From: Zopfochytrium polystomum
Taxonomy: Eukaryota > Chytridiomycota > Chytridiomycetes > Chytridiales > Chytridiaceae
DNA length: 64,000 nt
Assembly: GCA_025765615.1 (NCBI GenBank)
Contig: JAIVFJ010000010.1
Location: 310,001 to 374,000, forward strand
Direction of reading: 5' to 3'
Part shown: positions 26,119 through 36,493 of the stretch, piece after piece
Numbering within the stretch: the first letter of the stretch is position 1
Layout of the letters: the number at the start of each line of letters is the position of its first letter
The notes under the pieces: generated by a model
The model's database searches: none
What the model saw: only the letters and a program-made list of their open reading frames with translations
What the model was told of the DNA's origin: nothing
Made by a program: the position numbers and the translations under genes

Positions 26119-28977
26119 TTATAAAAAATCAAATAGTTTCAGCTCTGCCAAGAACGAGGCCGAGCGCGAAAGCAAGGCGCTCTCTTTCCGCACGAGTGCG
26201 CCGTCGTGCTTCGCGGCCCCGTCCCGCTCTTTCCCATCCGAATTCGCTCCACCCAAGTCCTCCGAGAACGAGTTTGACCGGGAACCAGCGAGCAGCCCGA
26301 GCAGCGTCGCCGACGAGCCCATTGACGACAAGAAGAATCGCGCGGCGTCTCGGCCCGGCTGGAGAGGGTACGGCGCGTCCCGCCCTAAGCTCTTTTGTTC
26401 CTGGTAGCAGTACATGGTCGCGTCCATCGCAGACACCTCGACCGGCGCCGATGCCGTCACCGGCGACGCCTCGCCGTGCATCGCCATCTGCATGTGCATC
26501 GGCGCGGACAGTGGCGGCATCATATAGTCCATCAGCGTCGCCGACGACGCAGACTGCCCAAACACGGAGACCGCCGCTCCTTGCCCTTGCCCTTGCACTG
26601 ACCCGCCGCTGCCGCCGCCGTCAAAGCCGGCGTCCGCCACCGACGACTGGCCGAGCAGAGACGCCAGGGACGCCGTCCGGAACAGCTCCGAGAACGACGG
26701 GATCCGGAGCGCCGGCGCCGTCGCTGCGGCGGAAGTGGCGGCGGCGGCGGTGGCGGTGTTGGTGTTGTGAGCGGGCGGCGGCGGCGGCGGCGGCGGCTGC
26801 GCGCCCAGCGTGTGCAGCGCCATCGGGTGCGGGCGACGCTGCAGCTGCGCGTACCCGTGGGCGGACACAAAGTCTGGCGCGGCGGCGGGACCGTGCGCCG
26901 AGGCGTTGTCGGGACCCGCGCCGCCCACGGCGGCGGCCTCACGGTCGAATTCGTTCGCCGTTCGGGCGCCGCACGCGAGGCGTAGCTGAGCGGCGGAGAG
27001 GGAGCCGTTGGGCCTGGGCAAGCTGGGCGCCGCCGTGTACGCGGGGGCGTCGTTGGCGGCAGCCTGTTGCCCGCTGTCGCTTCCGGCGGACCTCCCGATG
27101 GTGAAGCAGCGCTGCACATCAGTCGCGATATGACTCTGCTGCTGGTGGGGCTGCTGCTGCTGGTGGTGATGCTGCTGATGTTGCGGTAGATGCGGTTGAG
27201 GGAGTGGTGCAGCCGGTGCAAGCAGCACATCGCCGTGGTCGTGGTGATGGCTTTCGCCACCGTGAAAGGTTGGAAGCGGCGACAACAGCGGAAGGGGCTC
27301 GCGCGAGTAGAACAGACAGTCTATTGAGGTAACGGGTGGATGCCCCATCGTGCCGATGCTGCCCGGTGCGTTGTGGTGCGAGGAGAGTGGCGACAGAGAC
27401 GAAGAGAGGAGCGATGTCTGAGATGTAAGCGTGTACTGTGACAGCGAGCTCGGCGCTCTCTCGGGAGAGTGATATCGAGAGCTCGCGTGGTGATGGTCGT
27501 CGCCGATGCCACCAGAGTAGTAACAGGGTTCCTTGCCCTTTCGAGATCCTTGGAAGAAGTCGTGGACTTGGACCGCGGTTGGGGGCGGCACCTGGTGGTC
27601 TTCGCACGGACACTGTGATGCCTCGGACAACTTGGGGTCGGGCTGGAAGCCTTCAAAGCTGACATCTAGATCATCGTAATGAGGATTTGCACTACTGCTG
27701 CCGCCGCCGCCGTACTGCGGCTCGTGCTGCATTGACGACATGGTTGGATAAAACTGCCCAGGAAACACATTGGGATGAAAGAACTGGCTGAGATTGAAGT
27801 GCTCATATGGAAGCGATGGCGAGAGTTCCTTGTTGTTCATTGTGGCGACCGTTGATGTTACGGCCGTGATCGCGCTGGTGCTGTCAGTGGGCGGCCACGC
27901 CATCGGAGTGTACGGGCGGGTATAGCTCGGCGACGTGGGAGGTATGGACGACAATGATGAAGACGTTGCAATGACGCTTGGGGTATAGCGCGGCGACGAC
28001 TCTGATTCGAAGCAGGCGAGCAAGGAGGATTCGCTGTTTGGCATAGTCGTCGCAGCCAGCGCACCGAGTGCTGGGAGCTCTTTGCGCGCGGAGGAAGCTG
28101 TGGGCGCAGAGGCCCGTGCCGCATGTTGTGAGTGAGTAGCGGCCGCCGGTTTGCTGGGCTTTTTCGTAGAGTACTTTCCTGAAAAGGGCCGCTGAGGCTT
28201 TGAGCTGGCAGTTTGCTGGCGGTGCCCGCTGCTGCCGTTTACTGAGTCCTCCTTTTCGGCCATGCGCTGTCTGATTTTTCGGTTAAGCGACAAGCGAAAC
28301 TGCAGCTTTGCCAGCTCTTTTGGCGTCTTTCCTTCAACCTCCTCTAGTTCAGGGTCCTTCCGTGCGTACTTTGAGCTCCTGTCAATGCGCCTCCGCAAAA
28401 GCGGTTTGGATGTCGTTGGGGAAGGCGTGTTTAGCTGATGCGAAGAAGTGGTGTTGGGACTGGTGGTGGTGGTAGGGGAACGGGCGGCGGTCGAGCGAGG
28501 CTCGAACAGATGGGGAAACTGAATTGACAGCGAGGTCGACGGCGTATGGGCCAGTTCGAAATTCGAAGCCCGTGTGCCCTCGCTGGTCACACTCTGCGCG
28601 TTGAACGGCCCGCCTCCCATGTCTGTCAGTCGTACGTCGGCATAACTCCACATAGTGGCTGAAGATGTGTGCGATGGTGCGTTGTGGTAAGGCCGCGGTA
28701 CTGAGGATGTATGAACCATTCCCCCGCCCCCTCCGCTTCCTCCTCCTCCTCCTTCCCCTTGCTCCCGGAAGCTGTGGGCATCGTTGGCGATGCTACGTGC
28801 GGGCAGTTGTAGATTGTTGAACTGGCGTCCGAATATAGACGATGTCGTAGCTCCGCCGCTGGTGGTGCTCCTGCTGGTGTTGCTGCCGCCGATGTCGAGC
28901 ACGAAGTGCCCCGTGGCCGCAGAGTCGGAGTGTCCGAGGTAGCGCAGCAGCAACTCGTCGGAGTGCGAGTCGGGCAT
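26119..28977 (-). CDS. Unrecognised 952-residue serine/proline/histidine-rich protein
   Basis: One uninterrupted 952-codon frame starting ATG at 28977 (MPDSHSDELLLRYLGHSD) and ending at 26119. Most of it is low complexity: Ser/Thr-, Pro-, Gln/His- and Ala-rich blocks, a run of eight prolines and glycine clusters. A compact charged block sits near residues 195-245 (RSSKYARKDPELEEVEGKT, then a basic LSLNRKIRQRMAEKE helix). Short hydrophobic-serine motifs recur toward the C-terminus: SFSELFRTASLASLLG, RSNSFSEDLGG and LSRSASFLAELKLFDFL. They resemble linear docking or phosphorylation motifs. A regulatory or transcription-associated protein is possible but no known domain was identified. The high GC content gives long shadow frames on the other strand. 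Confidence 0.65.
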   Translation of the reverse strand: MPDSHSDELLLRYLGHSDSAATGHFVLDIGGSNTSRSTTSGGATTSSIFGRQFNNLQLPARSIANDAHSFREQGEGGGGGSGGGGGMVHTSSVPRPYHNAPSHTSSATMWSYADVRLTDMGGGPFNAQSVTSEGTRASNFELAHTPSTSLSIQFPHLFEPRSTAARSPTTTTSPNTTSSHQLNTPSPTTSKPLLRRRIDRSSKYARKDPELEEVEGKTPKELAKLQFRLSLNRKIRQRMAEKEDSVNGSSGHRQQTASSKPQRPFSGKYSTKKPSKPAAATHSQHAARASAPTASSARKELPALGALAATTMPNSESSLLACFESESSPRYTPSVIATSSSLSSIPPTSPSYTRPYTPMAWPPTDSTSAITAVTSTVATMNNKELSPSLPYEHFNLSQFFHPNVFPGQFYPTMSSMQHEPQYGGGGSSSANPHYDDLDVSFEGFQPDPKLSEASQCPCEDHQVPPPTAVQVHDFFQGSRKGKEPCYYSGGIGDDHHHASSRYHSPERAPSSLSQYTLTSQTSLLSSSLSPLSSHHNAPGSIGTMGHPPVTSIDCLFYSREPLPLLSPLPTFHGGESHHHDHGDVLLAPAAPLPQPHLPQHQQHHHQQQQPHQQQSHIATDVQRCFTIGRSAGSDSGQQAAANDAPAYTAAPSLPRPNGSLSAAQLRLACGARTANEFDREAAAVGGAGPDNASAHGPAAAPDFVSAHGYAQLQRRPHPMALHTLGAQPPPPPPPPAHNTNTATAAAATSAAATAPALRIPSFSELFRTASLASLLGQSSVADAGFDGGGSGGSVQGQGQGAAVSVFGQSASSATLMDYMMPPLSAPMHMQMAMHGEASPVTASAPVEVSAMDATMYCYQEQKSLGRDAPYPLQPGRDAARFFLSSMGSSATLLGLLAGSRSNSFSEDLGGANSDGKERDGAAKHDGALVRKESALLSRSASFLAELKLFDFL

Positions 28978-29100
28978 GCGCAGCAGCGGGCACAGGAGGC
29001 GTGTGTGGTCGTGGGAGTGGGAGTGGGAGTGGCAGTGGGAATGGGGCGCAGGCGAAAAGGAGAGCAGAATGAGAGGAAAGCGGCCTGTGACGCGAAGCCG

Positions 29101-29213
29101 AGTTTTTAATTTTTAATTTTTATTTCTTAATTTTTAATTTTTAATTTTTAATTTTTTTTTTTTTTTTTTTTGGTTTTCGTGTCTCGACGTTGTTTTTTTT
29201 TTTTTTTTTGCCA
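29101..29213. repeat. Tandem TTTTTAA-type array and T-tracts
   Basis: Degenerate heptamer repeats of TTTTTAA (29101-29150) run into two long T-tracts (about 29152-29171 and 29191-29209). It lies between the divergent starts of the serine-rich gene and the Pop3-like gene, so it may form part of a nucleosome-free bidirectional promoter. Confidence 0.8.
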
Positions 29214-29339
29214 AGAGGGAAAGAGAAGAAGAGCCTTCTGGAAAACAAAAGGAGGAGACAAAGAGAAAGAACAAAAGAAAAGAAAATAAAGCTGCGAGAA
29301 AGAAACCGAAGGCAGCCCAGCCCAGCCCAACAGCAAATC

Positions 29340-30983
29340 ATGAGCAACGACGGCGGCAGAGCCGGGCGGGGCCGGGGCGGGCGCGGCGGGCGCGGCGGCG
29401 GCGGTGGCGGGCGCACACAAGTCAAGACGCTTCTCGACTCGCCCTTCTCGTTCGAATGGTAGTAGTAACGGCAACGCCGATGATCAGCGTACACGCGCGC
29501 GGCGACGGCGACGGCGACGGGCCACTCCTCGGTCTTCGCTTCGCACTCATCATCCCCTCGTTCTTTCGTTCTTTCGTTCTTTCTTTCTTTTTTTCTGTCG
29601 CTGGCTCTGACATGGCCGCCTTGACAATTGCAGGCCAACGCTCGCCGAGTCTGACCGCTCCGAGATCCTGAAGTGCCTGTGCAAGTGAGTGAGGGGTCTG
29701 CTCTACCACGGCCATCTTTCCACCGGTCCTGACCACCGCACTCCCTTCTCCGGGAAAAACCTGCCACCGCCAGAGCCCTCGAACCCGTCAGCGTCCTCAT
29801 CCGCTCCCAGGTCGAATTCGAGAGCGAGGCTCGCAAAGCCACCTCCGTCGCCAAAGCGTTGCAAACCGCCAACAAGCTTCTCCAGACCGCCGAGTCCGCC
29901 GCCGACCTGGACGAGCGCATGCGCCTCCTGGAGGAGCACAAGAAGAAGGTTGAGGCGCGGCGCCCAAAGCGCAAAAAGCGGGCGGCCGGCGACGGCGAAG
30001 AAGATGGCGGCGGCGAGGACGGCGAGGACGCGGCTTTTAAAAGGTTGCGGCTCGTCGAACCCGTCGGTCTCTCTGACGCAGAGTTTGGGAGCGCCCGCGA
30101 CGTCCTCGACGGACTGTTGATCGGCGTCAATGCCGTCACCAAGGCGCTCGAGGCCATGGTTCGCGACGCGCGGCAGCAGCCTTTGAAAACGCTAGCGGCG
30201 CCAGCGCCGCGGGCGGATGCTGAATCGACGGAGGACACTGCGCACGGATCGGCTGCTGCTGCTGCTAGCACAGGTACGGCGGCGCCGCCGCCGGAAGCGT
30301 CCGCACCAGCCACACATCCGACGGCAGAGAACGCGGAGCAGAATCCGGAGCTGCAAAAGGTGGCGGCGGCGGCGACGCACTCCGTCGAGCCAACCGATGG
30401 CGATCGCGTGCGCGCCGTGTTTGTCTGCAAGGAGGACGCAACCGTGCCGCACCTGTTTTCCCACCTCCCCTGTCTGACTTATTTGGCTGTGCCAGACGTA
30501 CTTCTGGTTGGGCTTGAGAAAGGCGCCGAGGCAGCCATCGCAGCGGCGCTCGGGATGCGGCGCGTTATCGCCCTTGGAGTCAAGGTGCGGTTTGATTGAT
30601 TTGGGGGGCGGTGAGGTGTAGTGGAGTGGGGGTGGTCGTGGCTTGCTCGGTTTTCCGTCAGTTACTTCGTATCCTGCAGCCGCGCTTTCTCTTAACACCA
30701 TCACGAACCCCGGCTAATCCACCTCCACCTCCACTGGCAGGCCAATTGCAAGCCATTCGAGCAGCTGCTGGCGCTGGTCTCGTCCAAGGTTTCTCTCCCC
30801 TCGGTGCCGTGGCTGCCGAAAGGCCAGGTCAACGATCTCCCTTCCTTCGTACCGTACATCAGGTCAAAGGCGAAGAGAGTCACTGGGCCGGTCGGGGTAT
30901 CTCGGGGCGGTTCGCGTGGAGGTTCGCGCGGGGGAAGAGGTGGACGAGGGGGCGGACGAGGGGGCGGCCAACGGGGAAAATGA
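29340..30983 (+). CDS. POP3: RNase P/MRP subunit of the Pop3/Rpp38 type with RGG tails
   Basis: Protein subunit of the ribonucleoprotein enzymes that process pre-tRNA and pre-rRNA. Four exons, all phase-consistent: 29340-29458, 29634-29684, 29774-30584 and 30741-30983 (stop TGA). The L7Ae-like core carries the Rpp38/Pop3 motif LLIGVNAVTKALE, then RVRAVFVCKEDATVPHLFSHL, PDVLLVGLEKGAEAAIAAAL and RVIALGVK, split by a long Ala/Glu-rich insert. A Lys/Arg and Asp/Glu-rich helix precedes it (KKVEARRPKRKKRAAGDGEE). Both ends carry Arg-Gly clusters: the N-terminus from residue 7, and the last ~30 residues (RGGSRGGSRGGRGG and onward). RGG tails are not a usual feature of the family and suggest an extra RNA- or nucleolar-targeting function. 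The paralogous L7Ae proteins are less likely because of the GVNAVTKALE signature. Confidence 0.82.
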
Positions 30984-31126
30984 ATATAAGAAAACGACCA
31001 TCTTTGAATGGGTGACAAGTAGTGACAATGTAAAGTATTTATTGCTTTTAGTTTCCCAGAACACGTAAGAGGACAAAAAACCTTTTTTTTTTTTTTTTTT
31101 TTTTTTTCTTTCTCCTTTCTGTGATC

Positions 31127-31621
31127 TTATTTTGGCTCTTCGACGGGGTCCCCGTACTTGTTGGTCCGAGCCATATTCGTGTTTGAAGACGAGGGCGGCA
31201 GTCGAGCGGAGAACGACTCCGGCGGTCTCGGTCCAGCAGAAGTATCCGCGTCGAGACTGTCGTCCCAAGGCTCTGTCCACGGCGCACCGGCCGGCCCGCC
31301 GCCGACTGCATTTGCCGACGCGGCGGGCGGCGGGGTCTTGAAGCGGTTGCTTGCCTGCTGATCGGCGTCGTCTGGGTGCGGGTAGTTGTGGTGGTGGTGA
31401 TGGTGGTGGTGGTGGTGGTGGTGTTGACGGCCGTGGCGGGAGCTCATCTCGCTGACATCCTTTCCGTCGACAATGATTTGCACGTCGGCGTGGCGGCCGA
31501 GCGCGCGCATTCGCTGTTCTTCGTCGCTGGTTTGGAAGGGGTGACGTGGAGGAGGTTGGGATGTGTTTGATTTTTTTTTTTTTTTGTTTTTTTTTTGTGA
31601 GTGTCGATGAATCTCTTCAAA

Positions 31622-31653
<32 letters not shown>

Positions 31654-32294
31654 GCTTACACAATGGTGCGAGTGAGTCTCGCCAGCTCCGAGTCGCTGTT
31701 TGCGAGGATGGACAAGCCAAATCGGGATCCGAAAAAGGCGCCCTTTGCGAGGCCGTAGGCGCCAGCGGCGCCGGCGATAGCGCGGCGCGGCCACTTGGAT
31801 AGGCCGACGAAGCGGGCGGAGCGGCTGGCGACGGTGGCGAGGCCGGCGCCGAGCAAGAGGCTGCTGCCGACAACGGCCCAAGTCGCGCGTCGTAGCGCAG
31901 ACCGCTCGTCGCGCGAGATGCGCTCGGTGTCGAGCGTCACGCGGATGCGGCGGGTGGCGGTGGCGGTGGCGGTGGAGAGGTCTTCGAGGCTGCGGGCGTC
32001 TGTGTTGGTAGAGGCGGTGGCGGTGGCGGTGGTGGGGGCAGTAGCGGACTGCCACGACGGCGGCGACCGCCAGGGGAGCGGCGGCAGCGGCGGGCCTGCG
32101 GCGGTGGTAGGAGGCCCAGCAAACACGGTCCAGCTGACGCCGCCGCCGCGGCCACCACGCCCGGTGCTGCTGCTGCTGCTGGTGCTGCTGCTGTCAAGGA
32201 TGGTGGCGGTCGCGGTGGCCTCATCGGCGGCGACGGCGGCGACGGCGGCGGCGGTGGCGGGAGGTGGTTGTGTGGTGGGGTTGTCGTTCATCAT
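31127..32294 (-). CDS. Small membrane protein, possibly OCIA-domain type, with a natural His12 run
   Basis: Two exons, 31660-32294 and 31127-31526, joined in phase by removing a 133-nt intron that contains a long GT repeat and A-tracts. The N-terminus is Ala/Ser/Thr/Pro-rich. A compact segment follows (RISRDERSALRRATWAVVG) with two probable membrane helices (WAVVGSSLLLGAGLATVA and AIAGAAGAYGLAKGAFFGSR). The second helix and its flanks, plus the C-terminal NKYGDPVEEPK, recall OCIA-domain proteins of mitochondria and endosomes; this match is tentative. Exon 2 encodes twelve consecutive histidines followed by YPHPDD. It converges with the Pop3-like gene, 143 bp apart. Confidence 0.6.
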
Positions 32295-32404
32295 AAATCA
32301 CAAGTCGGTTTGGTTCAAGTCTGTGCCCTGATTACTTACTTATTTAAGTGATCGCGGACATGGGGGAAGCATGGGCGAGGAAACAGAGCGATTCACCCCC
32401 TCCC

Positions 32405-32472
32405 GTCTGTCTGTCTGTCTGTCTGTCGGTCTGTCTGTATGTCTGTCTGTCTGTCTGTCTGTCGGTCTGTCT
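32405..32472 (+). repeat. CTGT/GTCT tetranucleotide microsatellite
   Basis: About 16 nearly perfect GTCT units with a few substitutions (GTCG, GTAT). It is located just upstream of the OCIA-like gene start. Confidence 0.95.
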
Positions 32473-33774
32473 GAATTGTTTGATCCCCACGAAAACCAGA
32501 AACAAAGACAAAATTTTGAACAACGTCTCGCTTGGGATTCTCCTTCACCTTGAACCTTCCCTTCCTTCCTTCCTTCTTGCCTCGACTGTCAAAAAAAAAA
32601 AAAAAAAAAAAAAAACAAAAAAAAAAACCATCTGTCGTAGCAGCAGAGCTGCAAGACTGCAGAAGGTGCTATGATTTATACCTCTCAACAAACTATCCTG
32701 AAATGGTTTTACGTAAACAGGTGGAGCGAGACCGTCTAGCAGCGGGGGGAGCACAGCAACCCATTCGTTTTCAGGCTAACAATTGAAAAAACTGGAATGA
32801 TTGGAAAGACACTCAAGAATCCAAATTCCCAGATACAGTCCTCAAGACTCTGATGAACTTGCTGCCTTGATTTGTTCCATTAGAGAGTTTGAGTTTATTC
32901 CACAGCGCGCTCAAAGCGACACCTACATTTTTTTGCATGGCTTTCCCAGCAGGTTTTGGAAGAAAATTCCGTTTTTGCTTGATCCCAGTCTTGACTCAGA
33001 GTAAACTGTCAACAGTCATATGGGTCATTGCCCTGGTGATAATATCTACTGCTTAAAACTTATCCATTTTCATATCAATATAGTAGTTGATAAAAAATAG
33101 AATGGGATTATATGACAGAGGCCGAAGGGGAACTGGTGCGATCTGTTCCCCTGAGAATTTGAGTCATTTTCCTTTTTCCCTTCGTCTTCCGTGACTTGAT
33201 TGCTTCTTCCCTGGCTCTTGCTTCACAATCATTCTCTCTTTCTTGCTCATCAACTTTACTCAGTAGTTTTTACAATGCTCCATTGCTAGTGGACCACAGG
33301 AAGGAACGGTCAACGCCATTGAACTGGGCGGGGTAGAACTTCAAACCTCCAAATCTCAAGTATTCGCCATGCTTAGCGGCGCTAAGAATGCCAGCCTGCC
33401 AGTAGTCATACGACTATGCCAAGCCATAGTCTTTCTTGCTTTCCTCCTCCTTCCACCAGTTTTTCACCTTGTTTGTTGTACGTTGTGTCCAAATGGCCGA
33501 GGCATGTATTCAGCAAAGCACATTGTTACAAGGAAAGACTCCTAGGAAATCGATTGGATTATTACCCTGTGCTTGTATTCCGAAACAAAATATATATTTA
33601 AGTTCTAGAACTACTATGTACGATGAATCTACGTTCGTACCGCAATGCGACCCTCACTGCGGATGATTCGTGTAATCAGCGAGATTTTAAGGGCGTTTTG
33701 CTGGAAAAGGAATGCACCAGGTGCACAGGTTGGCGGAGCTTGACTAACCTTTCTTTCTTGACCCCACAGACCCG
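32473..33774. other. 1.3-kb AT-richer intergenic region without recognised genes
   Basis: Contains a long A-tract (about 32590-32630) and otherwise only short overlapping frames. Base composition differs from the GC-rich flanking genes, so it may be decayed repeat DNA, but it shares no copy with the rest of the window that I could see. Confidence 0.5.
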
Positions 33775-35229
33775 TCACTCTTGGCGCCGTTGTTCGCGAG
33801 GACGTTCGCGCGGCCTCGTCAAGTTGTAGGCTGAAAACGGTCGCAGTAGTTCGTCCAGACTCCGTGGCAGCGCTGCTTCCCGTCGAGGCGAAGGGCTGGA
33901 CCCTCCCACTGCATAGAGTACAACATAATGCAGCAGAAAAAGAGTCGGCAGGCGGGCAAATGACGTTTAGACAGCAAAGCGAAAAGGACGAAGGACTCGG
34001 AGGCGCGCAAGTGAGCCGTCGTATCAAAGCTCACCATCTCTGAAAGCTATGTCGAATCGCCTCCGCCACACGTCCACAGACACCGGCCGCTTCTGATGGT
34101 CTCTCCACGGACTCCACGGCGCGTCTGTTCCGACGCCTGCTTCCTTACACATTTGCCTATACCAATCCCCACCGCAGCAGCAGCAGTTGTTGCTGCATGT
34201 ACAGCATCTGCTACTACAACTGCTGCAGCAGCTGCACGCGCTGCTTCTCGACTTGCGGCTGTGGCGGCTACGACCGCCGCCCACACCGCCGTCGCTCCCG
34301 TCCGCATCGTACGTACACCTCGAGTTTTCTGCAGTGCTCGACCTCGGACGCGCCATGGCGTCCCTCTTGGCCGAGCTTCCACCGCGGTCGCCACCTTGCC
34401 AGTCCGATGGCCGTCTCCGCCCGCCGGACTGCGACCTGGACTGCTCCTTGCGCTCGTTGGGACTGGTTCGAGCTCGGCCGCGTAAACTTCCTTCGTGCTT
34501 TTCTGCGTGTCGCCCGTGCGCCTCTTTGCGACTTTGGCTCCCTCCGCGACAGCCGCGTGTCCGGGAAGACTCTCGTCGCTGCTGTCCATGGGACAGCGCT
34601 TGACCTCCCGGCGCACTACTTCCCCGGCTTGATGCAGATGACAAAGAAGATGAAGAGGAGCGACAAGATGAAGCAGTCGATGATGACGTTTCCAACGAAG
34701 ACGTAGAGAGCTGTTCGTGACGCGGTGGGGAAGAGGACAGTGTGGACGACGACGTGGAAGAAAGTCTTCGGCGCACCGCCGCAGCTCCCACTTCGCTCGA
34801 CTTCCGCAAAGCATTGGCCCCCACCGCTGCCTGCACACTCGGTTTGCAGACCCGAACCGACGCTCCACTGTACGCGACAATGAGCGTGTCACCGTCTCGA
34901 AGTGTACGCACCGACGCCGTCTTTGGGAGCGGCACAAAATCGGCCGTGTAGAAGCTACACCGGCGCGCGTCGATGCCGCGGTCGTCTTTGAGCTGGTCCC
35001 GAAGCGCGAGGGCCACAAAGTCCTGGATCGTTGGCGACCAGCGGCGTTGGGTGGACGTTGTTTTGGCGCGACCTGCCCCGCTAAAGTCGAACAGCTCGGC
35101 GACAAGCTGCCGTGGTGGGCATTTGAGGATCGAGGAGCTCGCTGGGTCGCTGCTCTGTGGACGCGAGGGAAAGCCGACAAATACGAGCTTTACCCGTGGA
35201 ACCGATCGTGCGTTGTTCATGACATCCAC
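33775..35229 (-). CDS. Protein with ubiquitin-like N-terminus and Cys cluster
   Basis: Two exons, 34035-35229 and 33775-33908, phase-consistent, 442 aa. The first ~120 residues resemble a ubiquitin-like/coilin N-terminal fold: VKLVFVGFPSRP, WSPTIQDFVALALRDQL, then FVPLPKTASVRTLRDGDTLIVAYSG, where the LRDGD-LIV end is typical. The middle is a Ser-rich then Arg/Gly/Ser-rich disordered region. Near residue 355 lies a striking stretch with 12 cysteines in 25 residues. Exon 2 adds a basic tail containing SLDELLRPFSAYNLTRPRE. A coilin-like nuclear-body protein is one possibility; this is inference, and the Cys cluster is not a coilin feature. Confidence 0.6.
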
Positions 35230-35277
35230 TTTTCGCGTTAACTATAAAGTCGCACCAACAGCGAAATTCTTTTTTCA

Positions 35278-36493
35278 CTAAGGCTCCACGTACAAATCTC
35301 TCCACCTTCGATAGAGGAGACTCAAATAGCTCTTGATGCACGCCTCAGTCCACCGTCTCCCTCCGGACCGCTCACCCACAGCCGCGACGCAGGTGTTTCC
35401 TCTCTCCTCCCCTCTCCAGACGATACTGCCATCGCGGTCAGCACAGACAACAAGGTCGTGCGGCGGATCCGACAGCCGGAACGGGTCAGCATGCTCCACC
35501 AACCACTCCCACTCCTCGCCGCCCTCCCCGTCCCGCTTCCACCGCCCGCTGTCTTCTGCTGCCGTCGCTCCGCGCCCCAGGAACGCGCACGGAGCAACCG
35601 CAGCGTCTCCGTCCACGCACGCGGTCAGCGCGTGCGACTTTGTCGCGAGCAGCTTGGCTAGCGTGGCCGTCTCGACGGCCCAGAGCTGCGAATAGTGCGA
35701 CGGCGTCGGTGACGAGGGCGGCTGCGGCGGCGTCGGGGGCGGCGACTGTGGGACCGCTGCCGGGTCCGACACCGGCCCCGCCGGAGTTCCCGGTGCCTCG
35801 CTCCTGGCCGAGGCTGCAGCGGGTGCCTGGCTTGGATGGGACTCGTTCTCCCACACAGTCGACGGTGGGTTCCCGAGTCGGCAGTCGCCGCCGATGCCGT
35901 CTTGGCGGGTCACCTGCGTAAACCCTGGATTCAGCGCGACGAGGGCGCCGAGGGCGTGCTCGACCTGCTGGAAGCGAGCGACAAAGGAGGACTTTCCCAG
36001 CACCTTGAATCCTCCTTGAGGAGGGGCACAAATGAAATCATGAGAGTCCAAAGACGATTGAAGACGTTTCCAAATTACCGTTGCACAGATCGGCGACGCA
36101 CAACAGGCGAACGGTCCCCGCTCCGCGCGAACCCCGCAACCCTTTTTCGTTTTCCTCGACCGTCAAAAGCATGCCTGCTGGTTCGATCACGCTGCGAGGC
36201 CGATGAAACGGCGACAACGCCTCGGCCGGAATGTGTGCATGCATGTGCGCTGCAAAGCCTGTCGCGAGGGTGGAAAGTAAAGCGGCAAACTCGTCAAGCC
36301 CCGCAAAGTGGCGGAATCGCGACGAGTCTGCTTGCACGACTTGCAGGAGCGTCTTGCTAGTGCGTCGCAGCTGAAGAAGGTCGCGAAAGCTTAGGAGCGC
36401 CAAAACCAGCAGCGACACATCGTTTGAGAGAGTCCACATTTCTAGTTCATGTAATATTTGCACGTGTGCAGCTAGACAGTTTGTCATCCACAT
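35278..36493 (-). CDS. Probable F-box protein
   Basis: Two exons, 36079-36493 and 35278-36014, joined in phase (CNG|GFKVLGKSSF), 383 aa. The N-terminus has an F-box-like helix set: LSNDVSLLVLALLSFRDLLQLRRTS, then KTLLQVVQ. The rest combines a segment that may be beta-rich (FKVLGKSSFVARFQQVEHAL), a Pro-rich linker and a C-terminal region with Trp/Cys motifs (WAVETATLAKLLATKSHALTACVDGD). The first ATG directly abuts the stop of the upstream FHA gene. A later ATG at the MWTLSNDV position would give 21 bp more space and is equally plausible. Confidence 0.65.

Noticed and set aside
26196..27260. Long Arg/Ala-rich frames on both strands
   Set aside because: They are shadows of the GC-rich 952-residue gene. 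Their composition is typical of frame-shifted reading of Pro/Ala/Gly codons.
29141..30430. A 429-codon minus-strand frame
   Set aside because: It is the antisense of the Pop3/Rpp38-type gene, whose spliced plus-strand exons carry the family motifs and phase-consistent introns.
32405..32620. CRISPR-like array
   Set aside because: It is a simple GTCT microsatellite and A-tract; there are no spacers, and the genome is eukaryotic.
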